From Streptomyces sp. MUM 2J (GTDB taxonomy: Bacteria; Actinomycetota; Actinomycetes; Streptomycetales; Streptomycetaceae): DNA of 64,000 bases. The stretch's first letter is position 1; every line of letters starts with the position of its first letter. Where the stretch lies: the NCBI RefSeq assembly GCF_022414535.1, contig NZ_JADWYM010000004.1, positions 186,001 to 250,000 of the forward strand, read 5' to 3'. The notes beneath the pieces were generated by a model. That model ran no database searches. It was given only the letters and a program-made list of their open reading frames with translations, and had not been told where the DNA came from. A program made the translations under genes and the position numbers. Shown here piece after piece: positions 28,770 to 38,111 of this stretch.

Positions 28770-30005
28770 GTGCGTCAACGTTCGCTCATCGCCATCACCG
28801 CCGCGCTGGCGGCGGGAGCTCTCACCCTCACCGCTTGCGGCTCGCGCGACGGCGACGGCGGCTCGAAATCCGGAAGCGGCGGCACCACCAAGGTCGTCAT
28901 CGGTGTCGACGCCCCGCTCACGGGCGACCTGTCCGCAATCGGCCTCGGCATCAAGAACTCCGTCGACCTGGCCGTCAAGCAGGCCAACAAGCAGAAGCTC
29001 GTCGACGGCGTCACCTTCGAGACCCAGGCCCTGGACGACCAGGCCCAGCCCTCGTCCGGGCAGCAGAACGCCGTCAAGCTCGTCGCCGACAAGAACGTCC
29101 TCGGCGTCGTCGGCCCGCTGAACTCCTCCGTCGCCGAGTCCATGCAGAAGGTCTTCGACGACGCCAAGCTGGTCGAGGTCTCCCCGGCCAACACCAACCC
29201 CGCCCTCACCCAGGGCACCAACTGGGCGACCAGCAAGGCCCGCACCTACAAGTCGTACTTCCGCACCGCGACCACGGACGCCATCCAGGGCCCGTTCGCC
29301 GCGCAGTACGTCTTCAACAAGGCCAAGAAGAAGAAGGTCTTCGTCATCGACGACAAGAAGACCTACGGCGCCGGCCTCGCCGGCACCTTCACCGACGAGT
29401 TCAAGAAGCTCGGCGGCACCGTCGCGGGCACCGAGCACATCAACCCCGACGCCAAGGACTTCTCCGCGGTCGCGACCAAGGTCAAGAACTCCGGCGCCGA
29501 CGTCGTCTACTACGGCGGCGAGTACCCGCAGGCCGGCCCGCTCAGCAAGCAGATCAAGGCCGCCGGGGCGAAGATCCCGGTCGTCGGCGGCGACGCCCTG
29601 TACGACCCGACGTACATCAACCTGGCGGGCGCCACCAGCAACGGTGACCTGGCCACGTCCGTCGGCGCCCCGCTCGACGAGCTCCCCTCCGCCAAGGAAT
29701 TCCTCGACAACTACAAGGCCGGCGGCTACAAGGAGGCGTACGGCGCCTACGGCGGCTACGCCTACGACTCCGCCTGGGCGATCATCGAGGCCGTCAAGAA
29801 GGTCGTCGAGGACAACGGCGGCAAGCTGCCCTCCGACGCCCGCGCCAAGGTCACGGACGCCATGCAGGGCATCTCCTTCGACGGAGTGACGGGCAAGGTC
29901 TCCTTCGACGAATACGGTGACACCACCAACAAGCAGCTCACCGTCTACGCCGTCGAGAACGGCGCCTGGAAGACCGTGGAGTCCGGTACCTACAGCGGTA
30001 GCTGA
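28770..30005 (+). CDS. livK: branched-chain amino acid ABC transporter, substrate-binding lipoprotein
   Basis: 411 residues from GTG 28770, eight bases after AAAGGA. Lipoprotein signal with lipobox LTAC, the lipidated Cys being residue 23. Type I periplasmic-binding fold (Peripla_BP_6): VVIGVDAPLTGDLSAIGLGI, NVLGVVGPLNSSVAESMQKV, KKVFVIDDKKTYGAGLAGTF and VVYYGGEYPQAGPLSKQIKA. It captures Leu/Ile/Val or related amino acids outside the membrane and delivers them to LivHM. First gene of livKHMGF; separated from livH by 133 bases containing a hairpin, which usually lets the binding protein be made in excess. Confidence 0.95.
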   Translation: MRQRSLIAITAALAAGALTLTACGSRDGDGGSKSGSGGTTKVVIGVDAPLTGDLSAIGLGIKNSVDLAVKQANKQKLVDGVTFETQALDDQAQPSSGQQNAVKLVADKNVLGVVGPLNSSVAESMQKVFDDAKLVEVSPANTNPALTQGTNWATSKARTYKSYFRTATTDAIQGPFAAQYVFNKAKKKKVFVIDDKKTYGAGLAGTFTDEFKKLGGTVAGTEHINPDAKDFSAVATKVKNSGADVVYYGGEYPQAGPLSKQIKAAGAKIPVVGGDALYDPTYINLAGATSNGDLATSVGAPLDELPSAKEFLDNYKAGGYKEAYGAYGGYAYDSAWAIIEAVKKVVEDNGGKLPSDARAKVTDAMQGISFDGVTGKVSFDEYGDTTNKQLTVYAVENGAWKTVESGTYSGS

Positions 30006-30028
30006 CCCCCACCCGCACCACACCTGAG

Positions 30029-30064
30029 CCGCGCGGGGCGCTGTTCCACTGGCGCCCCGCGCGG
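30029..30064 (+). terminator. hairpin between livK and livH (partial terminator)
   Basis: CCGCGCGGGGCGC (30029-30041) pairs perfectly with GCGCCCCGCGCGG (30052-30064) around a 10-base loop, 23 bases after the livK stop. Such intercistronic hairpins after a binding-protein gene typically attenuate downstream expression or stabilise the upstream mRNA. Confidence 0.75.
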
Positions 30065-30138
30065 ACTCGCATCCGGACAAATCACTCCCCGGACATACGG
30101 CCCATCCGTCGAACATCCGAAGTCTCGGAGGACATGCG

Positions 30139-31071
30139 GTGAACGAACTGCCGCAGCAGCTGGTCAACGGCCTGCTACTGGGATCCATGTACGGGCTGGT
30201 CGCCATCGGCTACACAATGGTCTACGGCATCGTCCAGCTCATCAACTTCGCCCACGGCGAGATTTTCATGACCGGCGCCTTCGGGGCGTTCACGGTCTAC
30301 ATGTACGTCCTGCCCGACGGCACCTCCATGGCAATCGCCCTGCCGCTCATGCTCATCGGCGGCATCATCGTCGCCGTCCTCGTCGCCGTCGGGGCGGAAC
30401 GGTTCGCCTACCGCCCCCTGCGCGGCGCCCCCCGCCTCGCCCCCCTCATCACCGCCATCGGCCTCTCCCTCGCCCTCCAGCAGGGCGTATGGGCCTGGTA
30501 CCCCGACGCCAAGTCGGCCCTGTCGTTCCCCCAGATCAAGGGCGGCCCCTTCGAGATCGGCAACGTCACCATCCAGACCGGTGACATCTTCCTGATCATC
30601 GCAGCCCCCCTCAGCATGGCGGTCCTCGCCTACTTCGTCATGCGCACCCGCACCGGCCGCGGCATGCAGGCCACCGCGCAGGACCCCGACACCGCCAAGC
30701 TCATGGGCGTCAACACCGACCGCATCATCGTGATCGCCTTCGCCCTCGGCGCGGCCTTCGCGGCGGTCGGCGGCATGGCCTACGGCCTCAAGTACGGCCA
30801 GATCGACTTCCGCATGGGCTTCATCCTCGGTCTCAAGGCCTTCACCGCAGCCGTCCTCGGCGGCATCGGCAACATCTACGGCGCCATGATCGGCGGCATC
30901 GTCCTCGGTGTGGCCGAAGCCCTGTCCACCGCCTACGTCGGCGACATCCCCGGCATGGACAAGTTCGGCAGCCAGTCCTGGGCAGACGTCTGGGCGTTCG
31001 TACTCCTCATCCTCGTGCTCCTCTTCAGGCCACAAGGCCTGCTCGGCGAGCGCGTCGCGGACAGGGCGTGA
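30139..31071 (+). CDS. livH: branched-chain amino acid ABC transporter permease LivH
   Basis: 310 residues from GTG 30139, preceded by CGGAGG at optimal spacing. Eight or so transmembrane helices. The N-terminal motif GLLLGSMYGLVAIGYTMVYG and then IVQLINFAHGEIFMTGAFGA is the LivH signature. MRTRTGRGMQATAQDPDTAK followed by LMGVNTDRIIVIAF is the cytoplasmic EAA-like loop that contacts the ATPases. The C-terminus LLFRPQGLLGERVADRA is typical. Forms the membrane channel with LivM. The stop overlaps a possible GTG start of livM (GTGA). Confidence 0.96.
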   Translation: MNELPQQLVNGLLLGSMYGLVAIGYTMVYGIVQLINFAHGEIFMTGAFGAFTVYMYVLPDGTSMAIALPLMLIGGIIVAVLVAVGAERFAYRPLRGAPRLAPLITAIGLSLALQQGVWAWYPDAKSALSFPQIKGGPFEIGNVTIQTGDIFLIIAAPLSMAVLAYFVMRTRTGRGMQATAQDPDTAKLMGVNTDRIIVIAFALGAAFAAVGGMAYGLKYGQIDFRMGFILGLKAFTAAVLGGIGNIYGAMIGGIVLGVAEALSTAYVGDIPGMDKFGSQSWADVWAFVLLILVLLFRPQGLLGERVADRA

Positions 31072-31076
31072 CACCG

Positions 31077-32906
31077 ATGACCACACAGACCACCGTTCCC
31101 GAAACCCCCAGCACCCCCGCCGCACCCGCCCCCAGCGGCCTCATCGGCGGCATCCCCCCGGCGATCGCCCGCGCCCTCACCACCGGCGGCGGCGTCCTCG
31201 CGGTCGTCTCCGCCTTCCTCGCCTGGACCTGGACCGCCGACTTCCCCGGCGACCTCACCGTCTACGGCTACCCGGGCGGACTCCAGGTCCTCGTCCTCAT
31301 CGGCGGCATCCTCACCACGCTCTTCGCCCTCTCCTCCTACCAGGTCAAGGGCCTGCGCTGGCTGACCCCCGCAGGTGCCGACGGCGCCCTCAAGCTCGCC
31401 GCCCTCGGCACCTTCGCCACCGCCTGGTACACCGTCATCGCCATCACTGCCCAACTCGGCGGCCTGGTCAACCTGGAGCCCGGCGGCTGGCTCGTCGCCG
31501 TCGCCACCCTCCTCTCCGTCACGGGCGCCGCCGCCCTGCCGTTCGAGCGCCCCGAACCGGAGCCCTTCGACCCCGACGACACCGGCTGGGAGTCCTTCCG
31601 CCACCAGACGCGCCACGGCGCCGCCGTCCTGCGAGCGGCCGTCTCCTCCGGCACCCCCACCCCGGCCCGCAGGCTGCCCGCCTACGCCGAGATCCTCGTC
31701 ATCGTCGCCGCCATGGCCCTCGGCCTGATCGTCTTCACCTACGGCATCGGCACCGAGTACGACGAACTGTTCATCGGCTTCCTCATCACCGTCGGCTTCT
31801 GCTTCACCGCCCTCGCCAAGTCCGGCCTGATCAGTCGTGTCTCGGCCATCACCGCCCGGCACCGCACCATCACCATGGCCGGCGCCTTCATCGCCGCCGC
31901 CCTCTTCCCCTTCACCCAGTCCGACGACCAGTACGCGACCATCGGCGTCTACATCCTCATCTTCGCCACCGTCGCCCTCGGCCTGAACATCGTCGTCGGC
32001 CTCGCCGGCCTGCTCGACCTCGGCTACGTCGCCTTCCTCGGCGTCGGCGCCTACACCGCCGCCCTGGTCTCCGGCTCCCCCGCCTCACCGCTCCACGTCC
32101 ACTTCCCCTTCTGGGCCTCGGCCCTCCTCGGCGGAGCCGTCGCCATGGTCTTCGGCGTCGTCATCGGCGCCCCGACCCTGCGACTGCGCGGCGACTACCT
32201 CGCCATCGTCACCCTCGGCTTCGGTGAGATCTTCCGCGTCACCGTCCTCAACCTGGACGGCACCTCCGGCCCCGACATCACCAACGGCTCCAACGGCATC
32301 TCCTCCATCCCGAACCTGAACATCCTCGGCTTCGACTTCGGCCAGGAACACAACATCCTCGGGTTCACCATCGCCCGCTTCGCCAACTACTTCCTGCTGA
32401 TGCTGCTCATCACGCTCATCGTGGTCGTGGTCTTCCGGCGCAGCAGCGACTCCCGCATCGGCCGCGCCTGGGTCGCCATCCGCGAGGACGAGACCGCCGC
32501 CCTCGCCATGGGCATCAACGGCTTCCGCGTCAAGCTCATCGCCTTCGCCCTCGGCGCCACCCTCGCCGGCCTCGCCGGCGCCGTACAGGCACACGTCACC
32601 TACACCGTGACCCCCGAGCAGTACCAGTTCGCCCACGTCGTGCCGCCCAACTCGGCCTTCCTGCTCGCCGCGGTCGTCCTCGGCGGCATGGGCACCATCA
32701 GCGGACCCCTCGTCGGCGCCGCACTGCTCTACCTCATCCCCGCCAAGCTCCAGTTCATGGGCGACTACCAGCTCTTCGCCTTCGGTCTCGCCCTCGTGCT
32801 GCTGATGCGCTTCCGCCCCGAGGGACTCATCCCCAACCGGCGCCGCCAGCTGGAGTTCCACGAAGAGGCCGAAGCGCCCACCGCGCTGAGCAAGACAGGG
32901 GCCTGA
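31077..32906 (+). CDS. livM: branched-chain amino acid ABC transporter permease LivM, extended form
   Basis: 609 residues from ATG 31077 (GTG 31068, overlapping the livH stop, is the alternative). The C-terminal 330 residues are a standard LivM: ATVALGLNIVVGLAGLLDLG, YVAFLGVGAYTAALVSGSPA, LRLRGDYLAIVTLGFGEIFR, and the EAA-like loop RIGRAWVAIREDETAALAMG. Ahead of it is an extra region of about 280 residues with six or seven predicted helices (LAVVSAFLAWTWTADFPGDL, YAEILVIVAAMALGLIVFTY) that E. coli LivM lacks. As I recall, this long form is normal in streptomycetes; its role is unknown. Confidence 0.95.
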   Translation: MTTQTTVPETPSTPAAPAPSGLIGGIPPAIARALTTGGGVLAVVSAFLAWTWTADFPGDLTVYGYPGGLQVLVLIGGILTTLFALSSYQVKGLRWLTPAGADGALKLAALGTFATAWYTVIAITAQLGGLVNLEPGGWLVAVATLLSVTGAAALPFERPEPEPFDPDDTGWESFRHQTRHGAAVLRAAVSSGTPTPARRLPAYAEILVIVAAMALGLIVFTYGIGTEYDELFIGFLITVGFCFTALAKSGLISRVSAITARHRTITMAGAFIAAALFPFTQSDDQYATIGVYILIFATVALGLNIVVGLAGLLDLGYVAFLGVGAYTAALVSGSPASPLHVHFPFWASALLGGAVAMVFGVVIGAPTLRLRGDYLAIVTLGFGEIFRVTVLNLDGTSGPDITNGSNGISSIPNLNILGFDFGQEHNILGFTIARFANYFLLMLLITLIVVVVFRRSSDSRIGRAWVAIREDETAALAMGINGFRVKLIAFALGATLAGLAGAVQAHVTYTVTPEQYQFAHVVPPNSAFLLAAVVLGGMGTISGPLVGAALLYLIPAKLQFMGDYQLFAFGLALVLLMRFRPEGLIPNRRRQLEFHEEAEAPTALSKTGA

Positions 32907-32912
32907 CCAGAG

Positions 32913-33910
<998 letters not shown>

Positions 33911-33914
<4 letters not shown>

Positions 33915-34627
33915 CCACCCTCCTCGAAGTCGAAGACCTCCGGGTCGCCTACGGCAAGATCGAAGCCGTCAAGGGCATCTCCTTCAAGGTCGACGCCGGC
34001 GAGGTCGTCACCCTCATCGGCACCAACGGCGCCGGCAAGACCACCACCCTGCGCACCCTCTCCGGACTGCTCAAGCCCGTCGGCGGCCAGATCAAGTTCA
34101 ACGGCAAATCGCTCAAGAAGAGCCCCGCCCACCAGATCGTCCAACTGGGACTCGCCCACTCCCCCGAGGGACGGCACATCTTCCCCCGCATGACGATCGA
34201 GGACAACCTCCGCCTCGGCGCCTTCCTCCGCAACGACCGGCAGGGCATCGAGAAGGACATCCAGCGCGCCTACGACCTCTTCCCCATCCTGGGCGAACGC
34301 AGGAAGCAGGCCGCCGGCACCCTCTCCGGCGGCGAGCAGCAGATGCTCGCCATGGGCCGCGCGCTCATGTCCCAGCCCAAGCTGCTCATGCTCGACGAAC
34401 CCTCGATGGGCCTCTCCCCCATCATGATGCAGAAGATCATGGCCACCATCGCCGAACTCAAGTCACAGGGCACCACGATCCTGCTCGTCGAACAGAACGC
34501 CCAGGCCGCCCTGTCCCTGGCCGACCACGGCCACGTCATGGAGATCGGCAAGATCGTCCTGTCCGGCACCGGCCAGGACCTCCTCCACGACGAGTCCGTC
34601 CGCAAGGCCTACCTCGGCGAGGACTGA
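33911..34627 (+). CDS. livF: branched-chain amino acid ABC transporter ATPase LivF
   Basis: 238 residues from ATG 33911, overlapping the livG stop by four bases, with AAGGAG upstream inside livG. Walker A TLIGTNGAGKTTTLRTLSGL, Q-loop GLAHSPEGRHIFPRMTIEDN, signature TLSGGEQQMLAMGRALM, Walker B LLMLDEPSMGLSP and H-loop LLVEQNAQAALSLADHGHVM. All are canonical for LivF. It pairs with LivG on the cytoplasmic face of LivHM. Last gene of the operon, followed at once by a strong terminator. Confidence 0.97.
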
Positions 34628-34640
34628 CCCCTCACCACAC

Positions 34641-34681
34641 GGGCGAGGCCCCGCACCCGGGTGGGGTGCGGGGCCTCGCCC
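34641..34681. terminator. bidirectional terminator between livF and pdtaR
   Basis: A perfect 18-bp stem (GGGCGAGGCCCCGCACCC, 34641-34658; complement 34664-34681) with a five-base loop lies 14 bases after the livF stop and 13 bases after the converging response-regulator stop. Confidence 0.92.
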
Positions 34682-34693
34682 ACATCGAAGAGG

Positions 34694-35350
34694 TCACTTC
34701 CCCTTCGCGGCCTTCTTCTCGTCCGCGTCCTGGATGACCGCCTCCGCGACCTGCTGCATCGACATCCGCCTGTCCATCGACGTCTTCTGGATCCACCGGA
34801 ACGCCGCCGGCTCCGTCAACCCGTACTCCGTCTGGAGAATCGACTTCGCCCGGTCCACCAGCTTGCGCGTCTCCAGGCGCAGCGTGAGGTCCGCGACCTC
34901 GTTCTCCAGCTCCTTCAGCTCGGTGAACCGCGACACCGCCATCTCGATCGCCGGCACCACGTCGCTCTTGCTGAACGGCTTCACCAGATACGCCATCGCA
35001 CCCGCGTCCCGCGCCCGCTCCACCAGATCGCGCTGCGAGAACGCGGTCAGCATCAGCACCGGCGCGATACGCTCCTCGGCGATCTTCTCGGCCGCGGAGA
35101 TACCGTCGAGCCTGGGCATCTTCACGTCGAGGATCACCAGGTCCGGCCGGTGCTCCCGGGCGAGTTCCACGGCCTGCTCGCCGTCACCGGCCTCACCGAC
35201 GACCGTGTAGCCCTCCTCCTCCAGCATCTCCTTGAGGTCGAGCCGGATCAGGGCCTCGTCCTCGGCGATGACGACACGGGTCGTCAGCGGGGGAACGTGC
35301 GACTTGTCGTCGTCGGGCACGTCTACGGGCTGGGGCGACTCGGGGGTCAC
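34694..35350 (-). CDS. pdtaR: ANTAR response regulator (PdtaR type)
   Basis: 218 residues from GTG 35350, with AGGAG seven bases upstream. Receiver domain about 22-138: RVVIAEDEALIRLDLKEMLE (acidic pocket), phosphoacceptor Asp in DLVILDVKMPRLDG, Thr in LMLTAFSQ and Lys in YLVKPFSKSDV. The ANTAR RNA-binding domain (about 150-205) reads LENEVADLTLRLETRKLVDR, then AKSILQTEYGLTEPAAFRWI and MSMQQVAEAVI. Family: phosphorylated PdtaR dimerises and prevents transcription termination at ANTAR dual-hairpin targets. In mycobacteria the kinase is PdtaS, which is not in this window. Confidence 0.93.
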   Translation of the reverse strand: MTPESPQPVDVPDDDKSHVPPLTTRVVIAEDEALIRLDLKEMLEEEGYTVVGEAGDGEQAVELAREHRPDLVILDVKMPRLDGISAAEKIAEERIAPVLMLTAFSQRDLVERARDAGAMAYLVKPFSKSDVVPAIEMAVSRFTELKELENEVADLTLRLETRKLVDRAKSILQTEYGLTEPAAFRWIQKTSMDRRMSMQQVAEAVIQDADEKKAAKGK

Positions 35351-35378
35351 GGAAGCTCCTTGTTCGGGCAGGGTACTG

Positions 35379-35409
35379 CTGACAAGAGCCTACCCAGCTG
35401 GGGTAAGGT
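35379..35409 (+). promoter_or_regulatory. candidate promoter of the tRNA(CAA) gene
   Basis: CTGACA (35379-35384) and TAAGGT (35404-35409) resemble -35 and -10 boxes with a slightly long 19-base spacer. They end about 40 bases before the tRNA 5' end. Confidence 0.4.
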
Positions 35410-35450
35410 GGGGACACGGCGGGTAACCGTCAACCTTTGTTTTAGAGGGA

Positions 35451-35523
35451 GCCCCGGTAGCCCAGCGGCAGAGGCAATGGTCTCAAACACCATACAGCGT
35501 CGGTTCGAATCCGACCCGGGGTA
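35451..35523 (+). tRNA. tRNA with anticodon CAA (Leu), short variable loop
   Basis: Cloverleaf: acceptor GCCCCGG (35451-35457) with CCGGGGT (35516-35522), including a terminal G-U; D arm 35460-35475 with three good pairs; anticodon stem ATGGT/ACCAT around CTCAAAC, anticodon CAA at 35484-35486; variable loop ACAGC (five bases); T arm GTCGG-TTCGAAT-CCGAC; discriminator A at 35523. CCA is not encoded. The CAA anticodon and A73 indicate leucine (UUG), but leucine tRNAs normally carry a long class II variable arm, which is missing here. At 73 bases it is class I in shape. Identity by anticodon is therefore firm as sequence but its charging is uncertain. Confidence 0.8.
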
Positions 35524-35629
35524 CTTTTCCTCCGAATTCAAGGTCGCCAATGAGAAGCGGATTTTCACCTTCTCGTGAGTATCCGCTGTTTGCCGCCTGC
35601 TGCCGCAATCGGCTCCGCGCAGTGAGCAG

Positions 35630-35891
35630 ATGTACGACCTCAGCACCCGCAGGCGAGCGCCGGCTCTGACGGCGCAGGGACGCAGCCTCAATTCGGTCAG
35701 CCTGGAGCTGGGCATCTCACGATCCGCGATCCGCGCCTGGCAGCAGCGCCTCGAACCCCTACCCGGCAAGGCATCGGCGGACCCGGGCCCACCCTCCGAC
35801 AACCTCGCCCACGCCTATCTCCTCGGCCTCCATCTGGGGGACGGCTGCCTCCGTGGCGCTCATGGACGCCCACGTCGGCCCCAAGTACTGA
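35630..35891 (+). pseudogene. tRNA-adjacent HTH/LAGLIDADG-like regulator with internal deletion
   Basis: It starts MYDLSTRRRAPALTAQGRSL, then NSVSLELGISRSAIRAWQQR, an N-terminal resolvase-like HTH, and reaches AHAYLLGLHLGDGCL, the LAGLIDADG-like motif of a streptomycete family I recall at roughly 220-280 residues. Directly after, in another frame, comes VALMDAHVGPKY and a stop, which is the C-terminus of the same family as I remember it. The centre (probably 150 residues or more) has been deleted and the junction (near 35847-35853) is out of frame. Located 107 bases after the tRNA on the same strand. Confidence 0.65.
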
Positions 35892-35914
35892 AGCTGAAGC
35901 TGAAGCAGCACCCG

Positions 35915-35935
35915 GGGCCCCGGTGTCCGGGGCCC
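35915..35935 (-). terminator. pyk terminator
   Basis: GGGCCCCGG (35915-35923) and CCGGGGCCC (35927-35935) form a perfect 9-bp stem with a three-base loop, seven bases past the pyk stop. Confidence 0.8.
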
Positions 35936-35941
35936 TGTCCG

Positions 35942-37378
35942 TCACCTCGGACTGTCATCCTCGCCGATACGGCGGACGCGGACCATGTTGGTCGACCCGG
36001 AGACGCCGGGCGGGGAGCCGGCGGTGATGACCACCGTGTCGCCCTTCTCGCAGCGGCCGTGGCGCAGCAGCAGCTCGTCGACCTGGTCGACCATGGCATC
36101 GGTGGAGTCGACGTGGGGACCGAGGAAGGTCTCCACGCCCCAGGTGAGGCTCAGCTCGGAGCGGGTCGCCGGGTCGGGCGTGAAGGCGAGGAGCGGGATC
36201 GGGGAGCGGTAGCGGGAGAGGCGGCGGGCCGTGTCGCCGGACTGGGTGAAGGCGACGAGGAACTTCGCGTCCAGGAAGTCCCCGGTCTCGGCTGCGGCAC
36301 GGGCGACGGCGCCGCCCTGGGTGCGGGGTTTGCTGCTCTCGGTGAGGGGTGAGAGGCCCTGGGCGAGGAGGCCCTCCTCGGCGGCTTCGATGATCTTCGC
36401 CATGGTGCCGACGGTTTCGACGGCGTACTTGCCCACGCTGGTCTCGCCGGAGAGCATCACCGCGTCCGTGCCGTCGAGGACGGCGTTGGCCACGTCGCTG
36501 GCCTCGGCTCGGGTCGGGCGGGAGTTGTCGATCATGGAGTCGAGCATCTGGGTGGCGACGATGACCGGTTTGGCGTTGCGCCTGGCGAGTTTGACGGCGC
36601 GCTTCTGGACGATGGGGACCTGTTCGAGGGGCATTTCCACGCCGAGGTCCCCGCGGGCGACCATGATGCCGTCGAAGGCGGCGACGATGTCGTCGATGGT
36701 GTCGACGGCCTGGGGTTTCTCGACCTTGGCGATCACGGGGAGGCGGCGGCCCTCCTCGTCCATGACGCGGTGCACGTCCTTGATGTCGTGGCCGCTGCGG
36801 ACGAAGGAGAGGGCGATGACGTCGAAGCCGGTGCGCAGGGCCCAGCGGAGGTCTTCCTGGTCCTTTTCCGACAGGGCGGGGACGGAGACGGCGACGCCGG
36901 GGAGGTTGAGGCCCTTGTTGTCGGAGACCATGCCGCCTTCGACCACGCGGGTGCGGACGCGGGGGCCGTCGATGCCGGTGACCTGGAGGCAGACCTTGCC
37001 GTCGTCCACGAGGATGCGTTCGCCGGGGGTGACGTCGGTGGCGAGGCCGCTGTGGGTGGTGCCGCACTGGTCGTGGTCGCCTTCGGCGCCCTCTTCGACG
37101 GTGATGGTGAAGGTGTCGCCGCGTTCGAGGAGTACGGGGCCTTCGGTGAAGCGTCCGAGTCGGATCTTCGGGCCCTGAAGGTCCGCGAGGATGCCGACGC
37201 TGCGGCCGGTTTCGTCGGCTGCTTTGCGTACGCGCCGGTAGCGCTCCTCGTGTTCGGCGTGGGTGCCGTGGCTGAGGTTGAACCGGGCGACGTCCATTCC
37301 GGCGTCGACCAGGGCTTTGATCTGGTCGTACGAGTCGGTGGCGGGGCCCAGAGTACAGACGATCTTTGCTCGACGCAT
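35942..37378 (-). CDS. pyk: pyruvate kinase
   Basis: 478 residues from ATG 37378 (MRRAKIVCTLGPATDSYDQI). The substrate and metal-binding segments are complete: MDVARFNLSHGTHAEHEERY, LADLQGPKIRLG, the lid (B) domain about 70-170, the catalytic Lys in VIAKVEKPQAV, and FDGIMVARGDLGVEMPLEQV with the metal-binding acidic residues, then KPVIVATQMLDSMIDNSRPT. The C-terminal domain has RYRSPIPLLAFTPDP. It converts phosphoenolpyruvate and ADP to pyruvate and ATP. Streptomycetes usually have two pyk genes; I cannot tell which paralogue this is from the sequence alone. Confidence 0.97.
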   Translation of the reverse strand: MRRAKIVCTLGPATDSYDQIKALVDAGMDVARFNLSHGTHAEHEERYRRVRKAADETGRSVGILADLQGPKIRLGRFTEGPVLLERGDTFTITVEEGAEGDHDQCGTTHSGLATDVTPGERILVDDGKVCLQVTGIDGPRVRTRVVEGGMVSDNKGLNLPGVAVSVPALSEKDQEDLRWALRTGFDVIALSFVRSGHDIKDVHRVMDEEGRRLPVIAKVEKPQAVDTIDDIVAAFDGIMVARGDLGVEMPLEQVPIVQKRAVKLARRNAKPVIVATQMLDSMIDNSRPTRAEASDVANAVLDGTDAVMLSGETSVGKYAVETVGTMAKIIEAAEEGLLAQGLSPLTESSKPRTQGGAVARAAAETGDFLDAKFLVAFTQSGDTARRLSRYRSPIPLLAFTPDPATRSELSLTWGVETFLGPHVDSTDAMVDQVDELLLRHGRCEKGDTVVITAGSPPGVSGSTNMVRVRRIGEDDSPR

Positions 37379-37679
37379 GGTGCGAGCCTATGGCTTACCG
37401 ATGGGTAGCGAATTGGGTGGGCGTGACGACTCAACAACCTTTGGGTGAAGGGTTATTGACAAGTGTTGAATTGTGCGCGGAGGTGCTCCGATGAGCATGG
37501 GGGGCTTCCGGGCGCTCGTTCGGATGGTGTTCCGTATTTCTGTTCGGGGGTGTTCCGGGGGCGTGCGCGGGCGGTTTCCGGTGGCTGTCCGTCGTGCATT
37601 CCGTTGCCCCTCCGGGGAGTTCCGGGTGCCCCTCGGGGTGTCCGGGTGCCGCGTGCGTTCCCGCTCCGTTCAGGTCCGC

Positions 37680-37989
37680 GGGTCCGGCGGTGTTCGGGGC
37701 CGAGGGAGAAGGCACCGGTGTCGATGGGATCGACCGCCGGTCCGTACTCCTTCAGCGGGGCGAGGACGGTGGTGTTGCGTCGGGTGACATCGCCGGGGGT
37801 GGTGCGATGGTCCCGGGCGTGGACGGTGATGGTGATCCGGGCGATCTCGGGGGCGACTTCGAGGTGCGCTTCGCCGCGGACGGTGATGTGGGGGCCCTGG
37901 GTGCCGTGGGGGACGGCGGCCTGGGTCATACGGGCCACTGTGTCATGGGTTGGCAGGTTACGGTCCGTCAGACTCACAGGTCGGGTCAT
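37680..37989 (-). pseudogene. SIMPL-domain protein remnant
   Basis: From ATG 37989 (or 37929) the minus strand reads TQGPHITVRGEAHLEVAPEI, then ARITITVHARDHRTTPGDVT and LKEYGPAVDPIDTGAFSLGP. This is the first 80 or so residues of a SIMPL (DUF541) domain protein with its GxGxxxVxPDxA-like strand, here VRGEAHLEVAPEIARI. After about 37680 the frame continues to 37453 but turns into Arg/Pro-rich non-homologous sequence, so the C-terminal two thirds of the domain are gone. A truncated pseudogene; SIMPL proteins are of general unknown function. Confidence 0.65.
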
Positions 37990-38111
37990 GTAATCGCAAC
38001 GTGCGGGGCCTGTTGTCGCCGGTCGTGTCCGGGTCAGAATCTACGCGCGTTCATCTACGCGCGTCGTATGCGCGTGGGAAGAGGAATTCCCGAGGAGAGG
38101 CAGACACGGAC

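Noticed and set aside
37440..37790. Plus-strand frame after a TTGACA and a GGAGGTG near 37450-37490
   Set aside because: The translation is Arg/Gly-rich low complexity, antisense to the SIMPL relic, and no -10 element follows the TTGACA.
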